In this document: piece after piece, positions 48,867 through 61,070 of the stretch | How the letters are laid out: each line of letters starts with the position of its first letter | Position numbering within the stretch: the first letter of the stretch is position 1 | DNA from: Cheilinus undulatus | Taxonomy: Eukaryota; Chordata; Actinopteri; Labriformes; Labridae | NCBI RefSeq assembly: GCF_018320785.1 | Contig: NC_054873.1 | Span: 24,022,196-24,086,195, forward strand | Length of the DNA stretch: 64,000 nucleotides | Direction: 5' to 3' | Position numbers and translations under genes: made by a program | The notes under the pieces: model-generated | The model's database searches: none | Seen by the model: only the letters and a program-made list of their open reading frames with translations | What the model was told of the DNA's origin: nothing

Positions 48867-49435
48867 ATTAACTAATGACTATAAGTAATGGTTGGTTTTA
48901 ATGTTTTTCTACAAAAATACATAAAATGTTGTCTATCTTACTGTAAAGTGTTACAAAAGTAATTAATTAAAGGGGAATTCATTGGGTCTCTAAATACTAG
49001 TTTAATAAGTTGATTACTGCTATTATTATTACTGTTAATTTTACCACAAACTGTTGCTGTGGTCTAGATCTGTCAACTGGTATATCTGAGTCACACTTAC
49101 ACAAAATTAACTGTCAGTGGACTCTTATTTCATTAACTGCATGATACATGGGAACATACCAATGAATTTGGACACACATATTAAGTCAAAATGCAAAAAG
49201 GAGCATATTATACTATTTGAATTACAAATGGATAAACATGTGTGTCGTCATTTACACTACAATACATGTTTGGAAGGGACAAATGAACGATTAAGTAAAC
49301 AAAAATAATCTAAAGATGCTTGTCAGGCTGCTGTTTCTTACTATATTACACTTGTAAAACCGTTATATAAACGCAATGTAACTCTTAATGCCATGCTGTT
49401 ATACTGAATATCACATGGTTATTAATTTCAGCACT

Positions 49436-49687
49436 CAGTTCTTGAGAATTGTCATTTCTTGATTAATTATGCTGTTGTCTATATACAATCAATACCAAAT
49501 AATGCAGATGAAAAGTACATTTAATTTATGTCAGCGTAATTAGGTTATATAAAAACCTAATTAGTTCTTGAGAATTGTCATGTCTTGATTAATTATACTG
49601 TTGTCTATATACAATCAATACCAAATAATGCTGGTAAAAAGTACAATTAATCTATGTCAGCGTAATTAGGTTATATAAAAACCCCAT
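49436..49687. repeat. 126-bp tandem duplication
   Basis: 49436-49561 and 49562-49687 are nearly identical copies (start 'agttcttgagaattgtcat', end 'aattaggttatataaaaacc'), differing at only a few positions. No coding frame is involved. Confidence 0.92.
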
Positions 49688-52600
49688 GCAGAACAATAAG
49701 TGTCTTTTCTAGCCAATAGTTCTGCAATAATCTGTATGGTTGAATCTACTTACATTTTTTTTTAATACTGTGGACAAATTAAAGAGGAGAAATCTTGTTT
49801 CTACAGTGTTTGCATGGAAACTTTGTTTTAACAACAAAACATACTTTTAAAAAATCTCTTATGCTAAAACCATTCTTATCCCATTTCAGCAGCAGGCATA
49901 TTTTGGCATTTGACTGGCAGTTAAGTTATAAATTTCTTACAGCATCTGAAGGCAGCATTTCTCTGTTTACCCATGAGCTGTGGCAAACAAAATTTTCCAA
50001 GGGCAGTAGACACCCGGGCCACGACCACAGATTCCAAGGAAAATCTCTGGAAGAAAAGACAGTGATTGATCCGTGGCGGGGTTAATCACTCACCAGATCT
50101 ATGGCCTATAGGCAGAATGAAAAACACAGAATCAATCTAGTTTTATCTCACTCCCTCAGCCAAAAGGACCTACTCAGTGTACGACATATCTTTATTTATA
50201 TTCTCACAAGACTTCTGGTTTGCAATCTGCACAGCACTATAAAAAATCATCCATTTTGCTTTGTACCGTTAAGTGCAGTTTGAGGTACTTCAAACTGATG
50301 CTGCATTTCTTACAGCGTTTAAACCTGCAGGGCTCCCTTTATCTTAAATCAAAGTCAAGACTGCCTGTCTTGTTTCGTCTGGTTTGATGTCCTGTCTTAT
50401 TGCATTTCACCTATTACTGAGAGAGATGGCCCTCTACTGTGCTCCATGTGAGAGCATTTTGTTGCTTGATCAAAGCCCACCAGATGGCAGCACAAAATAA
50501 CAACAGGGCCCTGTAGAATTTACTCCATGCAAAGGTCAAAATTCAAACATGACTTTATAAGCAGTCTCTTCAGATGAGGCATTATCCAGTCCATTAAATG
50601 TAAAGGAGGTTACGTTTGTTTCTATAAAACAGGGTGGGATTTCAGATTAGATGTCCACAAACATGCATGTAAAAACTGTATTGTGCTGTAAAATGCTGTT
50701 GCATTCACTTTATCTTGATTTTATATGGACTTTTAATGGCAATAGAGTGTGTATTGAGATTTAGTTGCTACACTTAAATTGATTTCTGGCTATGGTAGAT
50801 TTCCATATTCTGAGAGGCATGGGCAGTACTGGGTCTGATGGTGTGAAACTGGCCAATAATACACCTTGGTCCTATGCTTTGGAACCCCTAAAAAGCTGCC
50901 ATTAAACATACAAGGGCCAAAAAAGTCTACATATGTTATATGTAACATATTTAACATATACTTATATATAACATAAGTTGAATTCTACTTTTTTGCCTGA
51001 CCCAGAGCATACATCCAAATCTACAAAGAACAGCTTCACCAGAAGAGGACAGAAGTTTGGGCCAGCCCAGCCCTGAATCCTGCTGTAAATCTGTGAGGTG
51101 ACCGGGAGAGGGGGCACTGCACAGGAAGTACTCTCACAATCCGACAGATTTTAAGCACTTTTTCAAGGAAGAGTGGGCTAATTTTGCTATGTGGAGGCTG
51201 GATACACTGATAGACTCCTACCCTAAAGGAATGAAAGCTGTAATAATAGTGAGAAGGATCAAGGATAAAGAGGGAGTTAGTCCTTGCTGCAGGTTAATGT
51301 GAGATCTCTGTGTGCTTGAGTTCCATACACACTTACACAACTGATACAAATCCTAGGGGCTTAGGTACCTCTGTACAATATGACAACCTGTGCATGAATG
51401 ACAATTTGTCACAGTAATGACTATTTTCATGTAATGTAATCAAATCCAGATCATTTGAACATGCATTTGCAAATTTTGTTCTTGCTTGTGTTTCCAGAAG
51501 CAGAGCAACAACAATTATCTGACAACCTGCCTCCTCTAAATCAAATACAAACACTTCCCTGTTAAAACCATCCATCTATTCAGTCAATACAGGGTCGTGT
51601 TCAGTTCACTTGAAATACTTAGATTTGTAATGGACCTGCACAGCACATCTGTTGCTAGGCTGAGGTTCTTTTTATAGAAATCTTCCATTTCAATGAGCAT
51701 GCGCTGTGCTGTTGAGCTGCTCATTGGTCGGTGATGGGGGTGGAGTGCATACCACAGACTTCATACACTTTCCAATAAAGGCTGCACTGACTGAACAGGG
51801 TTTTTCAAGTTTGGTGGGCTATAATGGGCTGCTAATTTTATTCTGTCAAACTGTCAGTTTTGCTGTAACAAATAATGTGTTACATGCCACTGATTCAGTC
51901 ATTTTGTAGAAAACAGGGAACACTTCTATCAAGCATGATGCACTACGCAAGTGTTCAATTCCACTTATTCAGTTACCCTCACTTTCAAGGTTTTGTTAAG
52001 GTATTTATCATTTTTTTTAAAACAAACAAATGCAATATCGAATGACATAAAGCCTCAAGTCTTTATACCCACCTTCATTTCTGTGAAAAGGTTTTAGTCA
52101 TTAACAGTGTTAGGAACTGACAATCTCAGTTCACCAAAGTAGTGAACAGGCTTAAAACACAATTTAGAAAAAAAAGTTTGAGGAACAAAAGAAAATGTTG
52201 TCAACATGTGCCTGGAAATAATTGTGTAATTGCTCATTAATTAACATGTTTGCACATACATTTCAAAAAGCTAAAAAGAATAACTTTAAAAGCACACAAG
52301 TAGACAAAGAAAACACACCTAAATTTGTTTTTTAATGTAGTTCTCAAGAGTTATGGCTAATGAAAGGGAAATGGGCTAAGTTTCAGTGGCCTGTGCTAAG
52401 ATTTCTTTTAAAATAAAGGCTACTCTACACTCTGTGATACACTACAAGCTTGAAAATAACGTGTCATTAAAAATACGTTCATTTCATGTTTTAAGGTTAC
52501 ACGGGTTATTTGTTAAAAACTTACGTTGCATTTATTAATTTATCTCATTGCTAGCAAGAGAGAGCTTTACCTATTTTAACAATGATACATATATATTTTT

Positions 52601-52689
52601 AACTAGTGCTAAGTCACACTAAAAACTTTTAAAGTACGGTTAAAGTTGAGTCTGTTGTCTTGTTAGGCGGGCTGCTAGTGTTAGCTTGA
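49688..52689. other. Intergenic, no gene recognised
   Basis: No repeat or ORF was recognised. The non-repetitive part around 50330-50640 could be a conserved element, but this is not testable here. G+C and CpG rise from about 52660, approaching the next promoter. Confidence 0.4.
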
Positions 52690-52933
52690 TGGGGCTGGAG
52701 AGGAAGTAGAGTTTGGCTTACGTTAGAGGAAAGTGGGCAGAGCCGTTGAAGGATATCAGCTCAGGCAGAGGCAGAGAGGAGGACACAACCAGCAGAGGAG
52801 CAAGGCGTCGACAGCAGAGGGGAGGAAGCGCGGAACGATGCTGCCGAAAGAGTCACAAAAACGACAAAAATCGCCCACAAGAGCGACACTGACCGTGGCA
52901 GATGACGGGGGATAGACACGGCCTGGGAAATGG
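52690..52933 (+). ncRNA. chaserr: CHASERR-like exon 1
   Basis: CpG-containing, GC-rich purine-rich stretch ending AAATGG|gtaagaac, a strong donor. The 5' end is set by the rise in G+C and is approximate. It contains a 25-codon ORF (MLPKESQKRQ..., 52838-52915), open further upstream but without another ATG; I see no sign that it is a real protein. Confidence 0.6.
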
Positions 52934-54321
52934 GTAAGAACTGACCAGTAATAATACCTTATAAGCCGTAAAAGACGACTCAGGGGTGTATGGCAAAATG
53001 GTGGAAAGAACGACAGTTAGACGCAGTGTTGTGAAAATGGCCATGGTGTGTTGTCAGGGAAGAAAAGATATCAATCGAGGGAGTATATCCAGCTAATAAT
53101 TTCGGTTTAGCTGTTGGAATATGTATGTTTTGTAGCTGTGTTTTGAGATAAGTTGGTTAGTATTTGGAAACGCAATTTGTTCTCGATCTGTTTGGAGTTA
53201 TTTCAACCTACGCATTTAAAATTTGCTTTGTCCTTGAAAGGGCAAATGCCCTTGTATGAATTTGCTCGACGACATAATCAAAAAATCTGCAAACATTTAG
53301 TGTATTGAAGGTTGTATTGACATTGATGAACGTCAGTACACCATTATAAAGAAATTTTGCTTCTTTTCAGTTTAGTCGTTTTTGGGAGTTTTTCAGCGAT
53401 TTGTAAATATGAAAATATGTGAAAAAATGTCAATTTTTCGCAAAATCTTATGACAGAGTGTACCAACATGGTAAAACCTTGAATTGAGCAAGTGATTGGT
53501 ACTTAATACTTATAATTTATTAATAGTTTTTTATAAATTGCTGTAAGTTGTTTAAATGTATAAAAATTATGATTAACACAACATTTTCCATTGTAGGCAT
53601 TGAACATAAACTTGAAGTGATTTGTTTGTCAAATAGAGGCTCTATATGTTATGAAAAGCTTACATATACTTCGAAATACAAAATAGGGTGTTGGCTTTTA
53701 ACCCTTTCAGGAACTGACTGGAGAAGTAATTTAAATCTGTTCAGTTATTTGTTTTTCCCAGTAAAAATACACTTCCTGAACAATAAAGAATAACATAATT
53801 TTAAAAAGGGTTGACTACAAGTATGGGAATTTCTATGGAAGGTCAATATACCATATAATAAAGAATAAAGAATTTTATTTTTGTCAGTATCATTGCCTCT
53901 CAGACATTGTGGTAAATTTATCCAGATAATAGAGCAAAGATTAAACATTAGGTAACAAATTCCATACCATCTTTTATGGCTGATACTAAACTATAATGTC
54001 AAATTAAAACAATTAATACAACATTTACACAACAAAATGTTGCGTCAAAGCTTTTCTCAACAGGGTGTTACTGTCCAAGACAAATTTAGTTGCATTTTAG
54101 CCACTTTGACAAACAATGATAAAACATTTGTAAAATACATAAGTCTAATTACTTGCGCATTTTAAAATATGTTAATGAGCATTGAAATATTCTCACATAT
54201 AATCTTTGACAGTCTTGTGAAGCCAGTAGTCATTTATGTCCCCACGTTTGTGCCAATGTATGATATGCTTTTGTTAGCTGTTATTACAAAATTGTAATAA
54301 ACATATTTTGGTATTTTGCAG

Positions 54322-54373
54322 GATTCTACTGATGTTTCCAAGTTACATCAAAGAAGATGACCCAAGCTGAATG
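54322..54373 (+). ncRNA. chaserr: CHASERR-like exon 2
   Basis: 52 bases after gtattttgcag, with donor AATG|gtatgt. Contains an AAGATG word (54355-54360). Confidence 0.6.
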
Positions 54374-54503
54374 GTATGTTTCTGACAGAAAAATCATGTT
54401 TTTCAGTCTTACGTGCTAATTGCTATTACTGCTTATTTCATATAGCCAGTAGGGTGTGCTGTTGTCACATTTCCTTTCTGAATCTTTTGTTTCTTTTTTA
54501 AAG

Positions 54504-54574
54504 GGTTGACATTTAGCCACACTCACGAGGGCAAGAATTGATCGATCGGCAATATTTGCAGTGCAGTAGTGAAT
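54504..54574 (+). ncRNA. chaserr: CHASERR-like exon 3
   Basis: 71 bases between ttcttttttaaag and GAAT|gtaagt. The intron before it is only 130 bases. Contains GATCGATCGG. Confidence 0.6.
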
Positions 54575-55689
54575 GTAAGTATTACTTTAAAGTTTGTTCA
54601 AATGTTTACTGAGAATCTCTTGTATGATATGTTATGTGGTCTTAATTTCTTCATCTGTGTCTAAATAAAGTAACTTATTTTACTTACAATGCTAATGTCT
54701 GAAAAATCATCAGCAGGAACAGTGTACATTGTGAATACTTAGTAAATGTAGTAACTAAACAAAGTACTTGTCATGTTTTGAGTATATCCTCTAGGCACTG
54801 TAGTGATGAAGGTTGACTGAATCAAATGACAATCGCAACTGAATGTTGCAAAGCTCTGCCCTCTAGTGAATGGTGCTACAAAGGCGTACATATAAAAAAA
54901 TATATATTTATACGGTTTCAAATACCTAAAGGTACTTTATTGTTACTTTGTAACAGTAGTGTTAGTATTTTTAATTCCATCTCATTTAAAGTGTGTTGAT
55001 TCTTAAGTCTTTGAGATATATCATTAAAATAGTTTGGTAGTTATGCATAATGTTGCAACCATTAACTACGGCATGGGATATGCTCCAAAGTTGTCTTTAC
55101 AGAGGGAGGAGTGGGGTTTTTTTTGTTGTGTTTTGTTTTTTTACATTTCATTAATTTTTAAAATACTGATAAAAGTTGGACTGAAAGCATTTTAAACGTT
55201 AAAAACGGAGTAATTTAAATATATTTTATTCAAATTAACAGTTATTTTGAATAATTTCCAGATCTGGCGTGTGCTTTTGATGAGCTTCAGTCCTGAAAAC
55301 TAACTTATGAAACTCTTAACTTTGTAACAATTATTGATTTTACCGTAACAGTGTATTATGGGGTCCTGATAACCGACAATCCAATCACAAGTAAAATCTT
55401 ATGTAGAATATGAAAAAGCATATGCAAGCCTAATTTTGTTGGCTACTTTGTCCAAGGAGATATTTCATATCGCACGCTCATACCCAATTTTTTTCTTGTT
55501 AAGGCACACGTCAGACAAACTTAATGAATTTTGTTAAAGTTTCTTAAATTTTAGAACACCTCTTTAAGCATGGTCTAACTGTATGCAACACAAGTAAGCA
55601 TTAGCGACAAAATCAACTTGATTAAATTGTTTCATATCGTAGTATTCTGACAGCCCTCAAATAACACAGTAGTACGGCACTCTGCCTAT

Positions 55690-56130
55690 CCCCTGTCACC
55701 CTGTTCGTGATTTCTTCCGTCACTTACATTGACATGAACAAGAGAGAAGGAAAGAGGGAGATGACAAGATACCAGGAGTGTCAACAGGATGATTTTCTTA
55801 GTTTTCTTTCACTTTCTTTACTCATCAGAGCTGTAACACTTGTTTTACAAAGTGGGGTTAACCATGCATTGAAATGTCCAAATCTGTGTTTGACATGTGT
55901 TTTGACTTGTATCAAAATGGGGGTAAAACTTTAGGGCTCACAGCTTTCAAAGTTTTGAATGTGTTTATCCACATTTAGACTGAAAGAGTTAAATTCAAAC
56001 TGTCAACAGGGAGGAATCTGTATTCAAAGAGTTCAGAATAAATATTCAATAGATGCAATGAGGACAGCAAGCAAGCGATGCTGTGCAATGCAATTTGATG
56101 TCTGAGGCTCACATGCTGTCAGGACACAGA
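55690..56130 (+). repeat. Diverged repeat in CHASERR-like intron 3, copy 1
   Basis: Shares ordered blocks with 57225-57675: 'cttacattgacatg'/'cttacatagacatg', 'aggagtgtcaacaggatgat'/'aggagtgtcctgcaggaaga', 'ttttctta', 'gtgttttga', 'caaagagttcag'/'caaagagagtt', 'agcaagcgatgctgtgcaat'/'gagcatgcaatgctcaacaa'. Same strand. Family not recognised. Confidence 0.6.
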
Positions 56131-57224
56131 GTTAGTATCACTTCTCCCTCACCGACCAATTAAAATCAAGAAGGGCGGGACTTCTCATATGATCTTTGTC
56201 AACAACAAGGCTGGAGATGGAACTAATGCTCATAGTTGTCATGCATTGTTATGTAGTGAACATTTCAAGTTCAACATCTGCAATATTCAGATTTTATATA
56301 TGTATATATTTTAATATTTTCACATAGAAAAATCAGACATTAAGCATACAAAGCAGTTAATATCAGACATATTAGCCACTACTAAGAACACTGAAAGACA
56401 ACTTAAGATTTATGTCAGAAATAAAGTAAGTAAGTAAACTTGAGTGAGAAGTGTTCTGAAACCGCATTATAGGACATGTGATGCAAGAGAGTTATGACCT
56501 TTCAGACTGGTTTTGGTTTTTCCTGCTGCGCAAGTCCACTCCAGCACGCACCATTACAGCTTTCATGCTAGGTGTGTGTGTGCTGCTAGTCGGCTGTTTC
56601 TCCCTTCTGTCACAGTCCTGTCTTCATAAGTTTTAGCTTAAGAAATCTTCCTACAAGTGACATGATTCATAGTATAGCCAAACTAGGCTGGAAAATTCAG
56701 AATAAGAGCATTCTGTAAAAACTACAGGGGTTACTCTTAAGTTATACTAAACCAGGCTTTCACCAACAGGAAGTGTTGTTGTACTGTGTTTTTCTTGTCG
56801 TGACATTCTATCAGTATGGAAACAGAGAGCCTCATGAATAGCTGATGTTCAAGGAACAACTTAATTAAACACATTTCAGCTAGTGACCGCCATCTGGGTC
56901 ATCAAGAAATAGATTGCATATTTACTGCTGTGGTCTTGTGTATCTGTTAAAACAAAGTAAATGTGGCTCTCTATTTCAGTCAAGAGAAATTGTCGAGCCC
57001 TCTATTTACTAGATTTTCTGTGTCTGGTGCTAGATACATGCAGGCAGTCTGATAGACCTGACTTGTTAAGCAACCAAAATCAAAATCAAGCAGTGTTGCA
57101 GCAAAAGATGAAGAGAGATGACGCACATCTCTTGTGCCCAGTCTAAAATGGGCTTTAATGACAAAGTCAGCTTGCTTCCTTTGTTTCACTTTAGTTAGTG
57201 AAAAAAGTGGTGTGACATGATGGT

Positions 57225-57675
57225 TATCCCACCCTTTTCACTTTCCTTTCTGTTGCTTACATAGACATGTATAAGGAATAACAAGGGGGATTGAAAAGGT
57301 GCTAGGAGTGTCCTGCAGGAAGATTTTCATGATTTTCTCAAGCTTTTTTTTTTGGTTAACGGGGATTATTAGTTTGTTACACAGGTTTGGAGTTTTGGAG
57401 TGTTTTAATAAAACGTGTTTGAAACATGCTCCAACTTAGTGTTAACATGGGAAGCAAAACTTTATTTTACTCACTGCTGTCAAAGGCCCGTCTATACAAA
57501 TCACCTCACTTCTGCTTCCCTTTGTCCAAAATAAACATGCTGAATTGCAAACTATCTACAAGGGAATGCAGAAATGCAAAGAGCAAATTCAAAGAGAGTT
57601 AAATATTAAGTAAAAGTGGTGTGGACAGTGAGCATGCAATGCTCAACAATGTCTGGTGTTGCATGCCCTAGGACA
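57225..57675 (+). repeat. Diverged repeat in CHASERR-like intron 3, copy 2
   Basis: Direct-orientation relative of 55690-56130 about 1.5 kb downstream. Sequence between the copies (56131-57224) and after (57676-58858) shows no other recognisable feature. Confidence 0.6.
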
Positions 57676-58858
57676 CACTGATGGTGGACCCAGACCCTTT
57701 TTCTGCAATCTTAAAAATTATATCTCCAACCAATACTCCTCAGACAGTAACGCATGTTAGACAGAAAAAAGTACAGTTCAGCACAAGACAACAACCACCT
57801 GCTTGTTCTGAAGCCTTACAAGCTATGGATGATGCCATGAGAAACACTTGCTCCAAGCAAGCAATCATCCACCCCTGGTGCAGATAATAAGGCCTCCAAA
57901 TGAATACCGCTAATTTGCAGTTCCTCAAATGGCCACTTGGGGCAGAAACAAAAAGCTAGTCAAAGCCTATACACCCATGTGCAAAAGCCCACCTGGACAG
58001 AAGCAAATAAACATGGCTGAATAATTGTAAGTCAGTACCCTGGCTGCACTGGACACTTGTGGTTCCTTTAAGATCCTTTTTTGATCATATGTGCCACTGA
58101 ATTGCAAGAAGGAACTATATAAATTGACAGAAGCCCTTCTATTAAAAAGCCAAATATTAAAAATCTTACTTTGATAGTCAGAGGCCTAAAGCCAAACCCA
58201 AACAGAAGGCAAACAATTTGATAGTTAGACAATAAAACTGTGTTTGTTTAAAAAAAAAAAAAATGCAAAAGATGGTATTTTAACAGTCCAGAGAGGAGTC
58301 TTGGGTGCTCAATTTTTTAAAATACACAACCAAGCTTAAGCGCTTTCAATCTGTACAGTGATGTTCATTTTGATTCAGTACATGGCAGAAATAACTAGAC
58401 ATGATGCTCCATGGATCATATACCAAAGGCACTGCTAATTTTGCCCTAAACAAGAAAATTGTGCACATGTACAAAGTAGTTTGTACTTCTCAAAACAAAA
58501 GACTTGACGAAAAACTGTTTTGCATTTGGCCTTGTACACGTTGTTTACACAGGATGTCCATAACCATGCATGTAATTGCAATCACCAAAACAGTAGATTA
58601 GTTTCCCATATCTAATTCCTACAAATTAATATTAAGTTTGGGACCTAAGCCAGCTGATAAACAGTTATATTGATAAGGTTTGCCAAAATCCTTATTATTT
58701 CTTAGATTTTAATCCTTTAGAGTAATTCATGCCAGGCAATTTTTAAACAATGTGAATCAGAACCATACTGTTCCAACGATTTAAACCTTTAAGGATTTCT
58801 ATGTGGACCATATGTTTGTTTTTATGGGGATCATTTATGGCTCTCTCTTTTTTTACAG

Positions 58859-58915
58859 GAGAGATGTGGACCACCTGGGAGGTTTACGAATTTTGAAGAA
58901 AAAGAAGACATCTCG
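58859..58915 (+). ncRNA. chaserr: CHASERR-like exon 4
   Basis: 57 bases between tctctttttttacag and TCTCG|gtaagt, both strong signals. Purine-rich end (ttttgaagaaaaagaagac). Confidence 0.65.
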
Positions 58916-60093
58916 GTAAGTTTTTACATTAACAAGTGTTCGTTCTTGTGCTGAATGAGTATTATGAAATAATAGAAATAGAACTCTTTTGTAAGTTGAG
59001 AACACAGCACTTACATTTTAAGCAGGCTTTTCCCAACATCTGATATTATTTTGCTGGATCAAAAAATGGTTTGCTGCTTTTAGCTCTTTTGGCTAGCCAG
59101 TAACCTAATGTTAGCTAATAATGTGCATGGACATGGGGTTTTACATGTACATCAACTTCAGTTCATGCACAACCACGTCCAGCTTGTGGCTACTCCTATA
59201 ATAACTACATACACTTTATTTGGATTCATGCAGACATTAGCTATATTTCTTTTTGTTTTATTCAACAGAAAGAACTACCATTCTGCAGCAATAGCTGTAA
59301 TCAAAATGTTTGTCTTTGAGTAGAATTCATGATAAATCTCAGTCAACACCATTCAACTTTGATTAGAATATCTTCTCAGATTTTGATCAGTAGATATATG
59401 ACTCGGAGGATTGGTTGTAGGGTTTTGTTAATTGTTAATGGATGCTATTATGTTGACTATCTGCTGCTCTGTTGTGTCATTGCTGGCTCTGATATTGTCA
59501 ATTCAGACATTGAATGGATCTTATTTTATTTTGGATTTGTTTGCCCACATGCCAGTGTTTCGTTGGTTTAAGCTTCATTATAATTAACTATATTTTTAGA
59601 TATGACTGCTGTTTTGCCATTGTTAAGTGTATGCATATTAATTATACCCCTAGTGGTGAGTTGATGAGATGATTTGTAAGCTGCTGAAGCATTTTGTTTA
59701 GGTATCAGATAGCTGATAACTTTGAATTTAGCAAACAATATCTAAGTTCTTAGGCTTGACGGTAAATTGACAGAACTGCCGTTATATAGGAACAAAAATA
59801 AATACTCACTGACTAGCATGTAACAGTTATGATGCTGGAGGAGAAAAAACAATTAATTGTCAACATTTTGTCAAAAGGATGACTTTAAGATACATTTTTA
59901 AATGAACATCTCCAACTGAAACCTAGCTCAATGAGAAGCACTTGCCCAGTGCTAGCTTATGCGACTGATTACTAGCAGTGTAATTTTTAGCATTAATTTT
60001 AGCATAATTTCTCAAACTGTTAGGTAGTGAATTATTCCGTTTTTCAGTTGCACTGTGGGCTTACAACTTTTCCTTCTTTTTTATCCTATCAAG

Positions 60094-60385
60094 ACCCCCA
60101 TTCACCTGGATAATGCTGAAGTGAAGACAGCGTTGTTTAACGTGAAGATGGCAACTGATTTGGCTATTAGCCAAAGTTTGACAAGATGAAACTGTTTTCT
60201 GACTGGACTTTGATGTTTGGATTTTTTGATTTTTGTACTTCAACACGGACTGTGGAAGACCGTCGCTAGCAGTATAATGGACTTTTTGCAAAATGGCATT
60301 GTTCTCGGAAAAGCACAAAATCAGCAATTGTACATTTGATATTCAGATGTTGTTTTTTTAATAAAGTGTATGTACTCGTAATTTT
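60094..60385 (+). ncRNA. chaserr: CHASERR-like last exon with ATGG/AAGATG words
   Basis: Acceptor: the long pyrimidine tract ending ttatcctatcaag at 60093 is preferred; tccgtttttcag ending 60047 is an alternative. Words present: AAGATGG (60145-60151), AAGATG (60183-60188), ATGG (60277-60280) and AAAATGG (60290-60296). As I recall, comparative work on mammalian CHASERR singled out AAGAUG and AUGG-type motifs in its last exon as deeply conserved and bound by the helicase DHX36. The exon ends 10-30 bases after AATAAA. Confidence 0.7.
60360..60365 (+). terminator. chaserr: Polyadenylation signal of the CHASERR-like RNA
   Basis: AATAAA after a T run, followed by GTGTATGT and, 25-40 bases on, a T/G-rich tract (cctggctttgtgtctt). 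Confidence 0.75.
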
Positions 60386-61070
60386 CCTGGCTTTGTGTCT
60401 TAGCTAAACTGAAATACCACAGAGATATTTATCAATTTTGAGAACGCTGAAGTCGATGTAGCTTGGCTATTGTTGTAGCCAATTCGCCTCATGTTTTGTC
60501 TTTGCACTGACTTTATTAGTTACCGAAGTTTTGCCCATCAAATCATTAAACTGGTTATTTTTAAGCTTTAAGCTGGGTAAATGAGTTATGAAATAATTAT
60601 TTTGCATTCGTATTGATTTGGTAGTAAATATTTTGTAAAGTAAAGAAAAATGGCTAGTGAAAATGCAACATTCTGCTTCGGTCCAGCGGTCTGTTTTAAT
60701 GTAATTCAATGGTCATAAGAGTCAGTGAATTCAAGTTATTTGTTATGTAGTGCATTACAAGTAGTTTTAAAAGTTGTTCCAAAAATGGTTGCCAAAGGCT
60801 TTCTAAAATGGCTTCTTGCTGTCCTTCTTCCTGTCTGAGCAGGAAGTGATGAAATTGGTGCAGAAAATTATATACACATTTTAACAGCCTCCAAATATTC
60901 TTAACTTTTATAAAGTGGGAGTAGATGTTTCAACATTTACGTGGGGGTTTAGGGGAAAAAATGTATGTAATTTTCTATATAACTAACATTGAAACAAAAT
61001 AAAAGGGGTGGGACTTAACATCACCTGAGTGCTGGGTAAATGGAAATAACGTCAATCAAAGGCAAAGCTT
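60386..61070 (+). other. Spacer between CHASERR-like RNA and chd2 promoter
   Basis: About 0.7 kb of AT-rich sequence without ORF or recognised repeat. Confidence 0.5.

Larger units (their letters stand above)
52690..60385 (+). ncRNA. chaserr: Inferred CHASERR-like lncRNA, five exons
   Basis: Between fam174b and chd2, on the chd2 strand, five short segments with good GT-AG boundaries can be joined: about 52690-52933, 54322-54373, 54504-54574, 58859-58915 and 60094-about 60385. The last ends at AATAAA (60360-60365) plus a GT-rich tract. No frame of any length crosses the junctions; the longest ATG frame is 25 codons in exon 1 (52838-52915). Human CHASERR (LINC01578) is a conserved spliced lncRNA of about five exons lying immediately upstream of CHD2 on the same strand and lowering CHD2 expression in cis. 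Position, strand, exon number and last-exon motifs agree; exon structure is predicted from splice signals, not from RNA data. Confidence 0.75.

Noticed and set aside
52733..52915. 60-codon frame in lncRNA exon 1
   Set aside because: It has no ATG until codon 36; the ATG part is 25 codons, low-complexity and without family resemblance, so I treat it as incidental.
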